Notes under the pieces: model-generated
What the model was told of the DNA's origin: nothing
Databases searched by the model: none
What the model saw: only the letters and a program-made list of their open reading frames with translations
Made by a program: the position numbers and the translations under genes
From: Pseudomonas gozinkensis
GTDB taxonomy: Bacteria; Pseudomonadota; Gammaproteobacteria; Pseudomonadales; Pseudomonadaceae
DNA: 64,000 bases
Direction of reading: 5' to 3'
NCBI RefSeq assembly: GCF_014863585.1
Contig: NZ_CP062253.1
Span: forward strand, 62,001-126,000
Shown: one piece after another, positions 55,139 to 64,000 of the stretch
Numbering within the stretch: position 1 is the first letter of the stretch
Layout of the letters: each line of letters starts with the position of its first letter

Positions 55139-56140
55139 ATGAAGCAACTGTCCGACGTAAAGTTTTCCACCCTCGATCTGGTGCCGGTGCGCGAGAACGG
55201 CAGCCCGGCGCAGTCGCTGCGCAACTCGCTGGATTTGGCGCAGCATGTCGAGAAGTTCGGCTACACGCGGTTCTGGGTCGCCGAGCACCACAACATGGAT
55301 GGCATCGCCAGTTCCGCCACCTCGGTGTTGCTGGGATATCTGGCCGGCGGCACGTCGACCATTCGGGTCGGTTCTGGCGGTGTGATGCTGCCCAACCACG
55401 CGCCGCTGGTGATCGCCGAGCAGTTCGGCACCCTTGAAAGCCTGTATCCGGGGCGGATCGACCTCGGTCTGGGCCGCGCACCGGGTTCCGATCAGATGAC
55501 CGCCCGTGCCTTGCGTCGTGAGCGCTCCGGCAGTGCCGACGACTTCCCCGAGGACGTGGCAGAGCTGGTGCGCTTCCTCGGCCCGCGCACCCCGGATCAG
55601 CGCGTGATCGCGATGCCGGGTACCGGCACCAATGTGCCGATCTGGTTGCTCGGTTCCAGTCTGTTCAGTGCGCAACTGGCCGGCGAGCGCGGTTTGCCCT
55701 ACGCCTTTGCCTCGCATTTCGCACCGCGTTTCATGCACGAGGCGATTCGCGTCTATCGCAATCACTTCAAGCCATCGGCAGTGCTCGATAAACCGTACGT
55801 GATGCTCGGCGTGCCGCTGGTGGCGGCCGATACTGATGAGCACGCCGATTACCTGGCGACGTCGGTGTACCAGCGCATTCTCGCGCTGATGCGTGGGCAA
55901 AGTCTGGTGCAGCGCCCGCCAGTGAAAACCATGGACGGCCTGTGGCTGCCCCATGAGCGTGAAGCCGTGGGGGATTTCCTCGGTCTGGCGATGGTCGGCA
56001 GCCCGCAGAAAATCCGCGCGAAACTCGAAGTGCTGATCGAACAGACCCAGGCTGACGAACTGATCTTCACCTGCGACCTGTACGAACACGCCGACCGTCT
56101 GCATTCCTACGAATTGCTGGCGCAGGTGATGAAGGGCTGA
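55139..56140 (+). CDS. Luciferase-like FMN-dependent monooxygenase (LLM class)
   Basis: The 333-residue flavin enzyme has the LLM TIM barrel with [43 protein letters not shown] and [11 protein letters not shown]. It belongs to the MsnO8/YhbW type that has no linked reductase. Substrate unknown. The leader can form alternative hairpins. GGAG is about 10 bases before the ATG. Confidence 0.9.
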   Translation: MKQLSDVKFSTLDLVPVRENGSPAQSLRNSLDLAQHVEKFGYTRFWVAEHHNMDGIASSATSVLLGYLAGGTSTIRVGSGGVMLPNHAPLVIAEQFGTLESLYPGRIDLGLGRAPGSDQMTARALRRERSGSADDFPEDVAELVRFLGPRTPDQRVIAMPGTGTNVPIWLLGSSLFSAQLAGERGLPYAFASHFAPRFMHEAIRVYRNHFKPSAVLDKPYVMLGVPLVAADTDEHADYLATSVYQRILALMRGQSLVQRPPVKTMDGLWLPHEREAVGDFLGLAMVGSPQKIRAKLEVLIEQTQADELIFTCDLYEHADRLHSYELLAQVMKG

Positions 56141-56157
56141 AATTCAATCTGATTTCC

Positions 56158-56245
56158 TGTGGGAGCGCGCCTGCTCGCGAAAGCACCATGTCAGCCAACG
56201 TCTTGAGTGACTGACACAACCATCGCGAGCAGGCTCGCGCCCACA
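56158..56245. repeat. REP pair 6
   Basis: Arms at 56158-56181 and 56222-56245 are inverted GGGAGCGCGCCTGCTCGCGAA-type copies with a 40-base spacer, between the LLM gene and the DUF1161 gene. Confidence 0.88.
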
Positions 56246-56263
56246 TGAAAAATCATTGCCAAC

Positions 56264-56298
56264 AAAAAAGCCGACGCATTGCGTCGGCTTTTGTTTTT
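56264..56298. terminator. Bidirectional terminator, LLM and DUF1161
   Basis: AAAAGCCGACGCA-TT-GCGTCGGCTTTT is a GC-rich stem with A and T runs on both sides. It ends both convergent genes, together with the REP pair. Confidence 0.92.
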
Positions 56299-56307
56299 CC
56301 GGCGTGA

Positions 56308-56532
56308 TCAGCCGCGGGTGTAGACGATCTCTTTGGCACCGCCTTCGCAAGTGCCGACGACTTTGCCGCCACTGGCTGCACCCTTGTCGACAATCTCCAG
56401 CGAATACCCGGAAACGCCCTTGGCATCCAGCTTGGCCGCAATTTCGGCCTTCAGTTCTTCACAGGGCTTGCCGGCAGCAAACGCACCACCCGCAAGGCTC
56501 AACAAACCTACCGCCAACATGAACTTCTTCAT
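56308..56532 (-). CDS. DUF1161 small periplasmic protein, copy 2
   Basis: The 74-residue precursor starts MKKFMLAVGLLSLAGGAFA and has the same C-EELKAEIAAKL and GTCEGGAKEIVY segments as copy 1, which lies 2 kb away. ATG 56532 follows AGGGAG. A short loop differs (KGAASGGKV). The two are paralogues. Confidence 0.85.
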   Translation of the reverse strand: MKKFMLAVGLLSLAGGAFAAGKPCEELKAEIAAKLDAKGVSGYSLEIVDKGAASGGKVVGTCEGGAKEIVYTRG

Positions 56533-56660
56533 CGGTCGCACTCCCTGGTCGGATTAATAAAGGCGAGCATCGAGCCGTTCGCCCGATGCGCTCACCCTGT
56601 AGCGCTTTGCCATTCCTATGGCACTCGGCCAGCGCGCAAGTTCAGAAGCGTAGACCAAAC

Positions 56661-56876
56661 TCAGCTGCTGGCAATCCGGAACCCGACTTTCAGGGTCACT
56701 TGAAAGTGCGCCGCCTTGCCGTCCTTGATGTGGCCGCGGGTTTCGGTCACTTCGAACCATTCCAGATGCTTGATGCTCTTGTTGGCCTCGGCCAACGCAT
56801 TGTTGATCGCGTCTTCGATGCTGGTGGTCGACGAACCGACCAGCTCGACTTTCTTGTAGGTGTGATGGTCACTCAT
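56661..56876 (-). CDS. Dodecin flavin-binding protein
   Basis: The 71-residue protein begins MSDHHTYKKVELVGSS and has the dodecin pattern HLEWFEVTETRGHI with the flavin-stacking Trp, followed by the VTLKVGFRI strand. Dodecins form dodecamers that store or shield flavins. ATG 56876 follows AAGGAGA. Confidence 0.92.
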   Translation of the reverse strand: MSDHHTYKKVELVGSSTTSIEDAINNALAEANKSIKHLEWFEVTETRGHIKDGKAAHFQVTLKVGFRIASS

Positions 56877-57032
56877 GGTGTTCTCCTTGAAGTGTGCAAT
56901 TGAGCCTAGCAGCGATTTGCGCTGTTGATTTCGGTCGCCGGGAGAAACCGGAGTTCAGATTTTCTGCACTTTCCAGAACCCGTGAAGTCCCAAACAACAC
57001 ACGCCACTCATCACCAATGCAGGAGAGCCACC

Positions 57033-57359
57033 ATGGCCAACACCTCGTTACGCAAAGCCTCGTTGCAAAGCATGGAAGCGGAGATCGAGAGTCTGCTCAA
57101 GTCGTTGGAGAGCCTGAAGGACGACGCTTCGGACGAATCGCGCAAGACCCTCAAGGCGCTCAAGAGCAACGCTGAAAGTGCGCTGAAACATTCGCGCAGC
57201 CTGCTCAGCGATGCGTACGAAGAAGTCAAAGTCAAAACCCGCGAGACCGGGATCGCCACCCGTGACTACGCGCAGGAACATCCGTGGACGACCGCCGGTG
57301 TGGCGGTCGGTGCGCTGGGTCTGCTGGCCGCTTATTTGCTGTTCAAGCGCGGCGAGTGA
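57033..57359 (+). CDS. DUF883 (YqjD/ElaB-like) membrane-anchored protein
   Basis: The 108-residue protein has a long amphipathic helix (about 8-75), then [27 protein letters not shown], the C-terminal membrane anchor. E. coli relatives bind ribosomes at the inner membrane in stationary phase. AGGAGA precedes ATG 57033. Its end overlaps trpI by 28 bases. Confidence 0.9.
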   Translation: MANTSLRKASLQSMEAEIESLLKSLESLKDDASDESRKTLKALKSNAESALKHSRSLLSDAYEEVKVKTRETGIATRDYAQEHPWTTAGVAVGALGLLAAYLLFKRGE

Positions 57360-58249
57360 TCCGCCTGGTGCAGCTCGTTTTTGAGCCATTGCGCCAATTG
57401 TCGGGCGCGCCCGTCTGCGGCGCGCTTGGGTAGCCACAACGCCAGTTGCGCCGGGGTTTCACTGAAACCCCATGGCGCGACCAGGCGACCTGCCTTCAAG
57501 TCTTCGGTCACCAGCGGTTCCGGCGCGATCGCCACGCCCAACCCGGCGACGGCCGCTTCCAGCAAATAATACAAATGCTCGAAACCCTGCCCCAGTTTCA
57601 ATGCCTTGGCTTCGAGGCCGCTTTGCTGCGCCCAGCTTGGCCAGGCTTGCGGGCGTGAAGTCGTGTGCAGCAAGGGTTCGTCGAGCAGGGCAATGGGCGG
57701 TGCGGATTGCAGGCGCTGGTAGCCGCTGAACAGCGGGCTCATGACCGGGCCGATGCGCTCGCTGGCCAGTTCGTACACCTGCATGTCCGCCGGCCACGGC
57801 GGTTCGGCGAACAGCAGCAATGCATCCAGGCCCGGGCGGCGCGGATCGAGGTCACCTTCACCGGCGGACAAGTGCAGACGCAAATCCGGCAGATCGGCAT
57901 TCAACCTTCCCAACCGCGGAATGAACCACCTCGCCAGCAAACTACCGGAGCAGCCGAGCACGAACGGTGCGTCGGCGGTACTTTGGGTCAGTTCGGCGCA
58001 GACGCTGCGCAAGCGGTCGAACGCCTCGCCGCTGGCATCGCGCAGACGGATGCCGGCATCTGTGAGTTTCAGGCCACGACCTTCCTTGACGAAAAGACTG
58101 ACGCCGAGATGCTCTTCAAGCACCTTGAGCTGACGGCTGACCGCGCCGTGGGTGACGTGCAGCTGTTCGGCGGCATGGCTGACGCTGTTCAGGCGGGCGG
58201 TGGCTTCGAAGGCGCGCAAGGCATTCAGAGGGGGAAGGTCATGGCTCAT
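57332..58249 (-). CDS. trpI: LysR-type activator of trpBA, TrpI
   Basis: TrpI activates trpBA in response to indoleglycerol phosphate. The 305-residue protein has an N-terminal winged HTH ([34 protein letters not shown]) and a substrate-binding domain. It is divergent from trpB with a 112-base gap, the classical LysR layout, as in P. aeruginosa and P. putida. Indolyl ligand-specific residues were not checked. Confidence 0.93.
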   Translation of the reverse strand: MSHDLPPLNALRAFEATARLNSVSHAAEQLHVTHGAVSRQLKVLEEHLGVSLFVKEGRGLKLTDAGIRLRDASGEAFDRLRSVCAELTQSTADAPFVLGCSGSLLARWFIPRLGRLNADLPDLRLHLSAGEGDLDPRRPGLDALLLFAEPPWPADMQVYELASERIGPVMSPLFSGYQRLQSAPPIALLDEPLLHTTSRPQAWPSWAQQSGLEAKALKLGQGFEHLYYLLEAAVAGLGVAIAPEPLVTEDLKAGRLVAPWGFSETPAQLALWLPKRAADGRARQLAQWLKNELHQADHSPRLNSK

Positions 58250-58255
58250 GATATC

Positions 58256-58272
58256 TGTGAGTTTTCCTGACA
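58256..58272. promoter_or_regulatory. Candidate TrpI operator
   Basis: TGTGAG-TTTTC-CTGACA is a dyad with one mismatch, 7 bases from the trpI start and about 90 bases before trpB. The size and place suit the TrpI recognition site. A second site nearer trpB was not clear. Confidence 0.5.
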
Positions 58273-58343
58273 GGTTGTGGCGATCTTATCGGTTTTCAGC
58301 CTGGAAGGTCAGGGGTAGAGTGAACGCCATTGTCTTCTCGTGA

Positions 58344-59593
<1,250 letters not shown>

Positions 59594-59594
<1 letters not shown>

Positions 59595-60406
59595 TGAGCC
59601 GCCTGCAAACCCGCTTTGCCGAACTCAAAGAACAGAACCGCGCCGCGCTGGTGACCTTCGTTACCGCCGGTGATCCGGACTACGACACTTCGCTGGCGAT
59701 CCTCAAAGGCCTGCCGAAAGCCGGTGCCGACGTGATCGAACTGGGCATGCCGTTCACCGACCCGATGGCCGATGGCCCGGCGATTCAGCTGGCGAACATC
59801 CGTGCCCTGGGCGCCAAGCAGAACCTGATCAAAACCCTGCAAATGGTCCGCGAGTTCCGCAAGGACAACAGCGAAACGCCGCTGGTGCTGATGGGTTACT
59901 TCAACCCGATCCACAAGTTTGGCGTCGAGCGCTTCATTGCCGAAGCCAAAGAGGCCGGCGTTGATGGCCTGATCGTGGTCGACATGCCACCGGAGCACAA
60001 CTCCGAGCTGTGCGACCCGGCCCAGGCTGCAGGCATCGACTTCATCCGCCTGACCACCCCGACCACCGATGATGCGCGTCTGCCGAAAGTGTTGAACGGC
60101 AGCTCCGGCTTCGTCTACTACGTGTCGGTTGCCGGTGTGACCGGTGCCGGCGCGGCGACTCTGGAGCACGTCGAGGAAGCGGTGGCGCGTTTGCGTCGTC
60201 ATACCGATCTGCCGATCAGCATCGGTTTCGGTATCCGTACGCCGGAGCAGGCCGCGTCCATCGCGCGTCTGGCCGATGGCGTGGTGGTGGGCTCGGCGCT
60301 GATCGATCACATCGCCAACGCGACCACACCGGATCAGGCCATCGACGGCGTGCTGAGCCTGTGTTCGGCGCTGTCCGAAGGCGTGCGTAAGGCTCGCGTC
60401 AGCTGA
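59594..60406 (+). CDS. trpA: Tryptophan synthase alpha subunit
   Basis: The 270-residue TIM-barrel subunit cleaves indoleglycerol phosphate. Catalytic Glu is in [16 protein letters not shown] (with Asp of the same segment). Late motifs are [12 protein letters not shown] and [10 protein letters not shown]. It shares 1 base with trpB. A terminator lies at 60470. Confidence 0.97.
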
Positions 60407-60469
60407 AGGTAAAGTTCCTGATACAGAGGAATTAGGGCCTCGCGGCACAGACTAAATGAGCAAGACCGA

Positions 60470-60500
60470 GGGATTCAGAACCCGTTCTGAATCCCTTTTT
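60470..60500 (+). terminator. Terminator after trpA
   Basis: GGGATTCAGAA-CCCG-TTCTGAATCCC is an 11-bp perfect stem followed by TTTTT, about 65 bases past the trpA stop. It sits within the upstream region of the RcnB-like gene. Confidence 0.95.
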
Positions 60501-60527
60501 GCTGTCAGTGCAGTGAGGAAAGACCCG

Positions 60528-60971
60528 ATGAAAATGCCGAAACGTCTGATTGTCAGTCTGGGCGTGCTGATGATCAGCGCGACACCGCTGCTGGCCAGCG
60601 CCGATCCGCGCGATGATCACGACCACGGCGGCCCGCAGCAGGGCCACTACGACAATCGCGGTGGTGATCACCATGATTGGCAAAGCAATCATCGCGGCGG
60701 CCCGCCGCCTCGGGATTTCGGCCCGGTGCGTCAGGTGATCCGCGACAATCATGGCTACTTCGTTCGCGGTGCGCCGCCACCTCCCGGCATCCACCTGGTA
60801 CGTGGCCGGCCGCTGCCCCACGGCTATTACGGCGAGCGCCTGGATAACCGGGCGTTGAGTCACCTGCCGTATTACCCGGGCTACGAATGGCGACGTGCCG
60901 GCGGTGACATCGTGCTGATCGCGGTGGGCAGCGGCATCGTTTACGAAGTGCTGGATGGCGTTCTGTACTGA
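60528..60971 (+). CDS. RcnB-family periplasmic protein
   Basis: This 147-residue protein has a signal peptide (to about ASA, residue 25), a His/Asp/Gly-rich segment (DDHDHGGPQQGHYDNRGGDHHD, of metal-binding type), and an RcnB-like C-terminus with LPHGYYGERLDNRALS. E. coli RcnB affects nickel/cobalt efflux. No rcnA is nearby, so the role here is uncertain. GAGGA precedes ATG 60528. Confidence 0.82.
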   Translation: MKMPKRLIVSLGVLMISATPLLASADPRDDHDHGGPQQGHYDNRGGDHHDWQSNHRGGPPPRDFGPVRQVIRDNHGYFVRGAPPPPGIHLVRGRPLPHGYYGERLDNRALSHLPYYPGYEWRRAGGDIVLIAVGSGIVYEVLDGVLY

Positions 60972-60983
60972 TCGTCAGGCAAT

Positions 60984-61021
60984 AAAAAAGACCGCAGCCT
61001 TCACAGGCTGCGGTCTTTTGT
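60984..61021. terminator. Bidirectional terminator, RcnB-like and DUF4105 genes
   Basis: AAAAGACCGCAGCCT-TCAC-AGGCTGCGGTCTTTT is a long perfect stem between convergent genes. It starts about 15 bases after the RcnB-like stop and ends 18 bases from the DUF4105 stop. Confidence 0.96.
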
Positions 61022-61038
61022 TTTCAGGGTCGTTGTTT

Positions 61039-63000
61039 TCAGGGCAACTCCAGTCCGCCCGAGGCTTTGTGCAGTTTGCGCAAATGCTCGCCGATCTGCT
61101 TCACGTTGGCCTCGCTGGCTGCAATCTCGGCTGCTCGTTTTGGCTCCAGAAGCGCGCGCACTTCTTTATCCAGATCGCCGGTCAGGGCCAGCAATTGTTT
61201 CTGGCGCTGGCTGCTTTCTGCTTCCAGGCGGCTGAACTCGCTCGGTCGCGGCAGGCCGTAACCTCGGGAGTCGAGCAACTCTGCCGGCCGGCTGAGGAAG
61301 CCGCTGTTGGCGAGGATCTGCTGCAAGGTTGCGTTGGCCTTGTCCATGCCACCGTTTTCCAGCTCACGGGCACCGAGGTAGCGTTGCTTGACCTCATCCT
61401 GAGCCAGCAACAGTTGGCGGCGGAAACTGGCTTGCTCCAGCAACAACAGCGCGGCGCTGGTGCGCAGGTCGGCCCGTTCGAACCATGGCCGGCGCTCTTC
61501 GGCGGACAGCGAAAGCCATTCTTCAACGGTTGTCTGCTTGATCGGCAATTGCTTCTTCAACACATCGAACATCGCCTGATAACGATCACGGAACGAGTCG
61601 AAGCGATAACCCAGGCGCAACGCCTCTTTCGGATCATCGAGCACACTGGTATCGGCCAGACCTCGCCCCTTCAACACTTCCAGCAAGCCGTTGGGCATGA
61701 TGCTGTCGAGGCCGGTGAGCCGGGCGTTGTTGCTGCCGCTGCGCAACAGTTTCAGGCCTTCGACCGCACAGTTGTTGGAGAGGAAGAAGTAATTGCCGTC
61801 GTAGCTCCAATGCATTTCGGCGGCGTGTTCGACCACGCCCTCTATCTCGCTGCGCGAGAGATTCAGCGGCACCGACGCCAGGCTGCGCAGTTCGGTCTTG
61901 GTGTATTCGTCGATCACCTGCGCCAGGGGTAGAACGAACAGACGCGATGGGTACTTGCCGACCAGTCCGTCCCAACTCGACAGCTGTACGTCACCGACGA
62001 AGGCGCGGTACGACAGCACCAGGTGCTGGTCCAGATCCAGTCGGCAGTCTGGCCCGCGTGGCCGGCCCGGTGCGCAGATCACCAGACGCAACATGCTGTG
62101 GCCCCAACGGCTGACCCAGTTCTGGTTGGCTTCGGCCAACAGATAATCCACCGCGTACACGCGTTCCGGATCGACCTGACCCAGGGGCTGTTTGGCAAAG
62201 TCGTTGCCGGCATTGAGGAACGCGAAGGTTTTGGCGCATTCATCCTTTGCCGACGGTGCCCAGCCGAAGTGTTGCTGGTAATAGCGATACAGCGCCGGGC
62301 GACGGCAGGCGTAGCTCGGGTCGAGGAGGAAATACTCCATGTTGACCGCGACAAACTCTTTCGGGCTTGAGATTTCGTAGAGGTCGGGGCTACGGGCGAT
62401 CTGCCGGTTGTGCTGTTCCCGCTCACCCCGTCGCCCGACGTATTGCTGCCAGCCGGCGAGGTCGAGCAAGCGTGGATCATCACTGAGTGTGAAGCGCCGA
62501 CCGTTCTGGCCGCGGCACTCATCGGGAATGCCGATCAGCCCAGCGCTGTTGTTGCGCCGGGTACAGCGCTGGATCAGCGTGCGTTCGGCCGCTGGCCACA
62601 AGCGTGCGCGATCGTAAATGTGGGTGATTTCGTGCAGCACCGTGGCCAGCAGTTCCCGGCGAACGGTGCCGTGGGGGCGATTGGTTTTTTCCTTTGCCGC
62701 ACTGCCGTCAGTGAGGCTGGCGAGCAGTTTGCGGTTCAGGTCCAGCTCGGACACGAGCGTCGCCTGACCGTAGGCGTTGCCGGGCATGTCGTCGGTCCAG
62801 CCGACATCGATGCGCCGGTCCAGGCGTTCGATGAAGCTCGGCGGCAATGCCTGCATGGCTTCATCGAGCAGCGCCTGGCTGGCCTGTTGTTGGGCGGGGC
62901 TGAGTCCGTCGGTCTTGAGCTGCAATTGCAGGCCAGCGTGGGCGCTGTTGCCAAGCAGCAGCAACGCCCCGGCCAGCAGGTAGGCGCCGAGTGACTTCAC
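61039..63000 (-). CDS. DUF4105 protein with zincin-like and Cys/His domains
   Basis: This 653-residue exported protein has a signal peptide (to HAG, about 22). Residues 40-240 include a zincin motif, HEITH at 123-127, with a later EFVAVNMEYF segment that may supply the third ligand. The DUF4105 domain follows (about 285-430) with SRWGHSMLRL (His301) and FFLSNNCAVE (Cys411). A C-terminal helical tail extends to 653. DUF4105 proteins include the Bacteroides lipoprotein N-acyltransferase Lnb, which uses a Cys/His thiol site, so an acyl- or peptide-transfer role in the envelope is possible. It overlaps the first DUF2388 gene by 4 bases. Confidence 0.75.
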   Translation of the reverse strand: MKSLGAYLLAGALLLLGNSAHAGLQLQLKTDGLSPAQQQASQALLDEAMQALPPSFIERLDRRIDVGWTDDMPGNAYGQATLVSELDLNRKLLASLTDGSAAKEKTNRPHGTVRRELLATVLHEITHIYDRARLWPAAERTLIQRCTRRNNSAGLIGIPDECRGQNGRRFTLSDDPRLLDLAGWQQYVGRRGEREQHNRQIARSPDLYEISSPKEFVAVNMEYFLLDPSYACRRPALYRYYQQHFGWAPSAKDECAKTFAFLNAGNDFAKQPLGQVDPERVYAVDYLLAEANQNWVSRWGHSMLRLVICAPGRPRGPDCRLDLDQHLVLSYRAFVGDVQLSSWDGLVGKYPSRLFVLPLAQVIDEYTKTELRSLASVPLNLSRSEIEGVVEHAAEMHWSYDGNYFFLSNNCAVEGLKLLRSGSNNARLTGLDSIMPNGLLEVLKGRGLADTSVLDDPKEALRLGYRFDSFRDRYQAMFDVLKKQLPIKQTTVEEWLSLSAEERRPWFERADLRTSAALLLLEQASFRRQLLLAQDEVKQRYLGARELENGGMDKANATLQQILANSGFLSRPAELLDSRGYGLPRPSEFSRLEAESSQRQKQLLALTGDLDKEVRALLEPKRAAEIAASEANVKQIGEHLRKLHKASGGLELP

Positions 63001-63317
63001 AGTGCGAGAATGGCTTCGGCAAGTACCTGATCACTGGCGTCGCGGGCTTCCGGCACGCGGGTGCGCAAGGTATTGAAGGCGGCTTCCAGGTTTGCACCAC
63101 GGATATCACCGTCGCTGGCCACGAAACTGGCAGCGTCGTCGTGGGCTTCGCGGATGATTTTCGAGTCGCGAATCGACGTGGTGGTATCGGAGGTGAAATC
63201 GATGGTGCGCTGGGAGGCGCGGACGATGATGTTACTGGTGGCTACCAGGGTGTGCGCCTGGGCCATATCGGCCAACAACAGCAGGCCAAGGGCGGCAGCA
63301 ATCAGCGGGCTACGCAT
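62997..63317 (-). CDS. DUF2388 small exported protein, copy 1
   Basis: The 106-residue precursor has a signal peptide (to about AQA, residue 21). The DUF2388 motif reads HDDAASFVASDGDIRGANLEAAFNTLR, and the C-terminus ends LAEAILAL. Its stop overlaps the DUF4105 start (ATGA type), giving coupling. Two more paralogues lie upstream. Confidence 0.85.
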   Translation of the reverse strand: MRSPLIAAALGLLLLADMAQAHTLVATSNIIVRASQRTIDFTSDTTTSIRDSKIIREAHDDAASFVASDGDIRGANLEAAFNTLRTRVPEARDASDQVLAEAILAL

Positions 63318-63344
63318 GGAACGACTCCGAAAGGACAGGGATGA

Positions 63345-63653
63345 CTATTGGACGAGAATTGCCTGTGCCAGTTCAAGGTCGCTGACATGAAGTTTTGGCC
63401 GGCTCTTGCGCAGGTAATGCAGGGCTGATTCGAGCTGTGCGCCGCGCATCTGGCCGTCACTGGCAACGAACGCTGCGGCATCGTCGTGCGCGGCGATGAT
63501 CAGTTTACGGTCGAACGGCGCGGAAGACACCATGCCGGTGGCCCAGACGCTGACCACGGTGTTTTGTGTGGACACATCGAAGGCGTCTGCCAAAGGAACC
63601 CAGCAGGCGGTGATCAAAGCAGAGGGGATAAGCAGATTTGTAAGAAAACGCAT
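63345..63653 (-). CDS. DUF2388 small exported protein, copy 2
   Basis: The 102-residue precursor has a signal (MRFLTNLLIPSALITACWVPLADA) and the motif HDDAAAFVASDGQMRGAQLESALHYLR, ending LAQAILVQ. It lies 27 bases before copy 1. The Cys in the signal region (TACW) is probably not a lipobox. Confidence 0.85.
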   Translation of the reverse strand: MRFLTNLLIPSALITACWVPLADAFDVSTQNTVVSVWATGMVSSAPFDRKLIIAAHDDAAAFVASDGQMRGAQLESALHYLRKSRPKLHVSDLELAQAILVQ

Positions 63654-63760
63654 GGGACTCGGCAGCTGTTGGCGAGTCCCAAGGCTAGCGCAATGCCCGG
63701 ACTAGAGCCAGCGCCGAAACATCGGGACACGACCGGCGTGCCCCGCGATGCCTCTGTCGC

Positions 63761-64000
63761 TTAGATCGTCAGAATGGCCTGGGCCAGCTGTGCGTCGGTC
63801 GCGTTCAGTTGCGGCGCCTGATGACGGATGTGATCCAGTGCACTCTCCAGTTTCACGCCCCGGATTTCACCTTCGCTGGCCACGAAGCTGGCAGCGTCGT
63901 CACGGGCGGCGAGCACGATCTTGTCGTCACGGAAGGACGAGGTGACGTCGGAGGTGGCATCGGAGGAGGACTTGAGCGCGCCAACCACGGCGTCGGTGGT
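63761..64000 (-). CDS. DUF2388 protein, copy 3, 5' end outside window
   Basis: The frame is open from the window end to a stop at 63761. It carries RDDAASFVASEGEIRGVKLESALDHIR and ends LAQAILTI, like the other two copies. The N-terminal signal region is not in the window. The 107 bases between copies 3 and 2 contain no gene. Confidence 0.82.
   Translation of the reverse strand, partial: TTDAVVGALKSSSDATSDVTSSFRDDKIVLAARDDAASFVASEGEIRGVKLESALDHIRHQAPQLNATDAQLAQAILTI

Overview
The window is chromosomal DNA of a Pseudomonas, most likely of the P. fluorescens group. It is GC-rich with dense, mostly overlapping genes. Gene content and order closely follow two blocks known from P. aeruginosa PAO1 (about PA5479-PA5505 and about PA0114-PA0035). 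Six copies of the fluorescens-type REP sequence lie between genes. No prophage, insertion sequence, CRISPR array, rRNA or tRNA was seen. Species assignment and PAO1 gene numbers come from memory of the families, not from a search.

Region 1-14.4 kb: gltP (cut by the window start), an Ivy-like periplasmic protein with a DUF1328 membrane peptide, the AlgB/KinB two-component system, an EAL phosphodiesterase, the AmpDh2 amidase, the diguanylate cyclase DgcP with an endonuclease/exonuclease/phosphatase-family partner, DsbA, cytochromes c4 and c5, and EngB. Between engB and polA lies a well supported small RNA, ErsA, with an AlgU-type promoter and a strong terminator.

Region 14.7-27.8 kb: polA, a DUF2782 protein, thrB, the zinc uptake locus znuA / zur-znuC-znuB with a Zur box, a lipoprotein, katE, and the methionine importer metN-metI-metQ.

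Region 27.9-40.0 kb: a complete cytochrome aa3 oxidase locus (coxB, coxA, ctaG, coxC) and its assembly genes (SURF1, a second Sco-like protein, ctaA, ctaB, sco). One small twin-transmembrane gene lies on the opposite strand. A SulP transporter and a beta-carbonic anhydrase follow. A CTATACT hexamer-type -10 upstream of coxB suggests RpoS control.

Region 40.2-53.2 kb: a frameshifted radical SAM gene behind a near-consensus LexA box inside a perfect 17-bp inverted repeat, a three-subunit membrane gluconate dehydrogenase, a periplasmic TpbA-like phosphatase, two M3 oligopeptidases flanking a zinc-ribbon protein, a gamma-carbonic anhydrase, a HAD phosphatase and a predicted aminopeptidase lipoprotein.

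Region 53.2-64 kb: paired lipoproteins, two DUF1161 proteins, OsmC, a luciferase-like monooxygenase with an unusual leader, dodecin, a DUF883 protein, trpI-trpBA, an RcnB-like protein, a DUF4105 protein carrying both a zincin motif and a Cys/His pair, and three tandem DUF2388 paralogues (the last cut by the window end).

The recurring themes are envelope stress and cell-envelope maintenance (AlgB/KinB, ErsA, Ivy-like, AmpDh2, DsbA, DUF4105), c-di-GMP turnover (EAL protein, DgcP, TpbA-like phosphatase) and aerobic respiration with periplasmic sugar-acid oxidation. No large novel system is evident. The most interesting items are the LexA palindrome with its frameshifted target, the DUF4105-DUF2388 cluster, the Sco-like gene of the cox locus, and several structured leaders.
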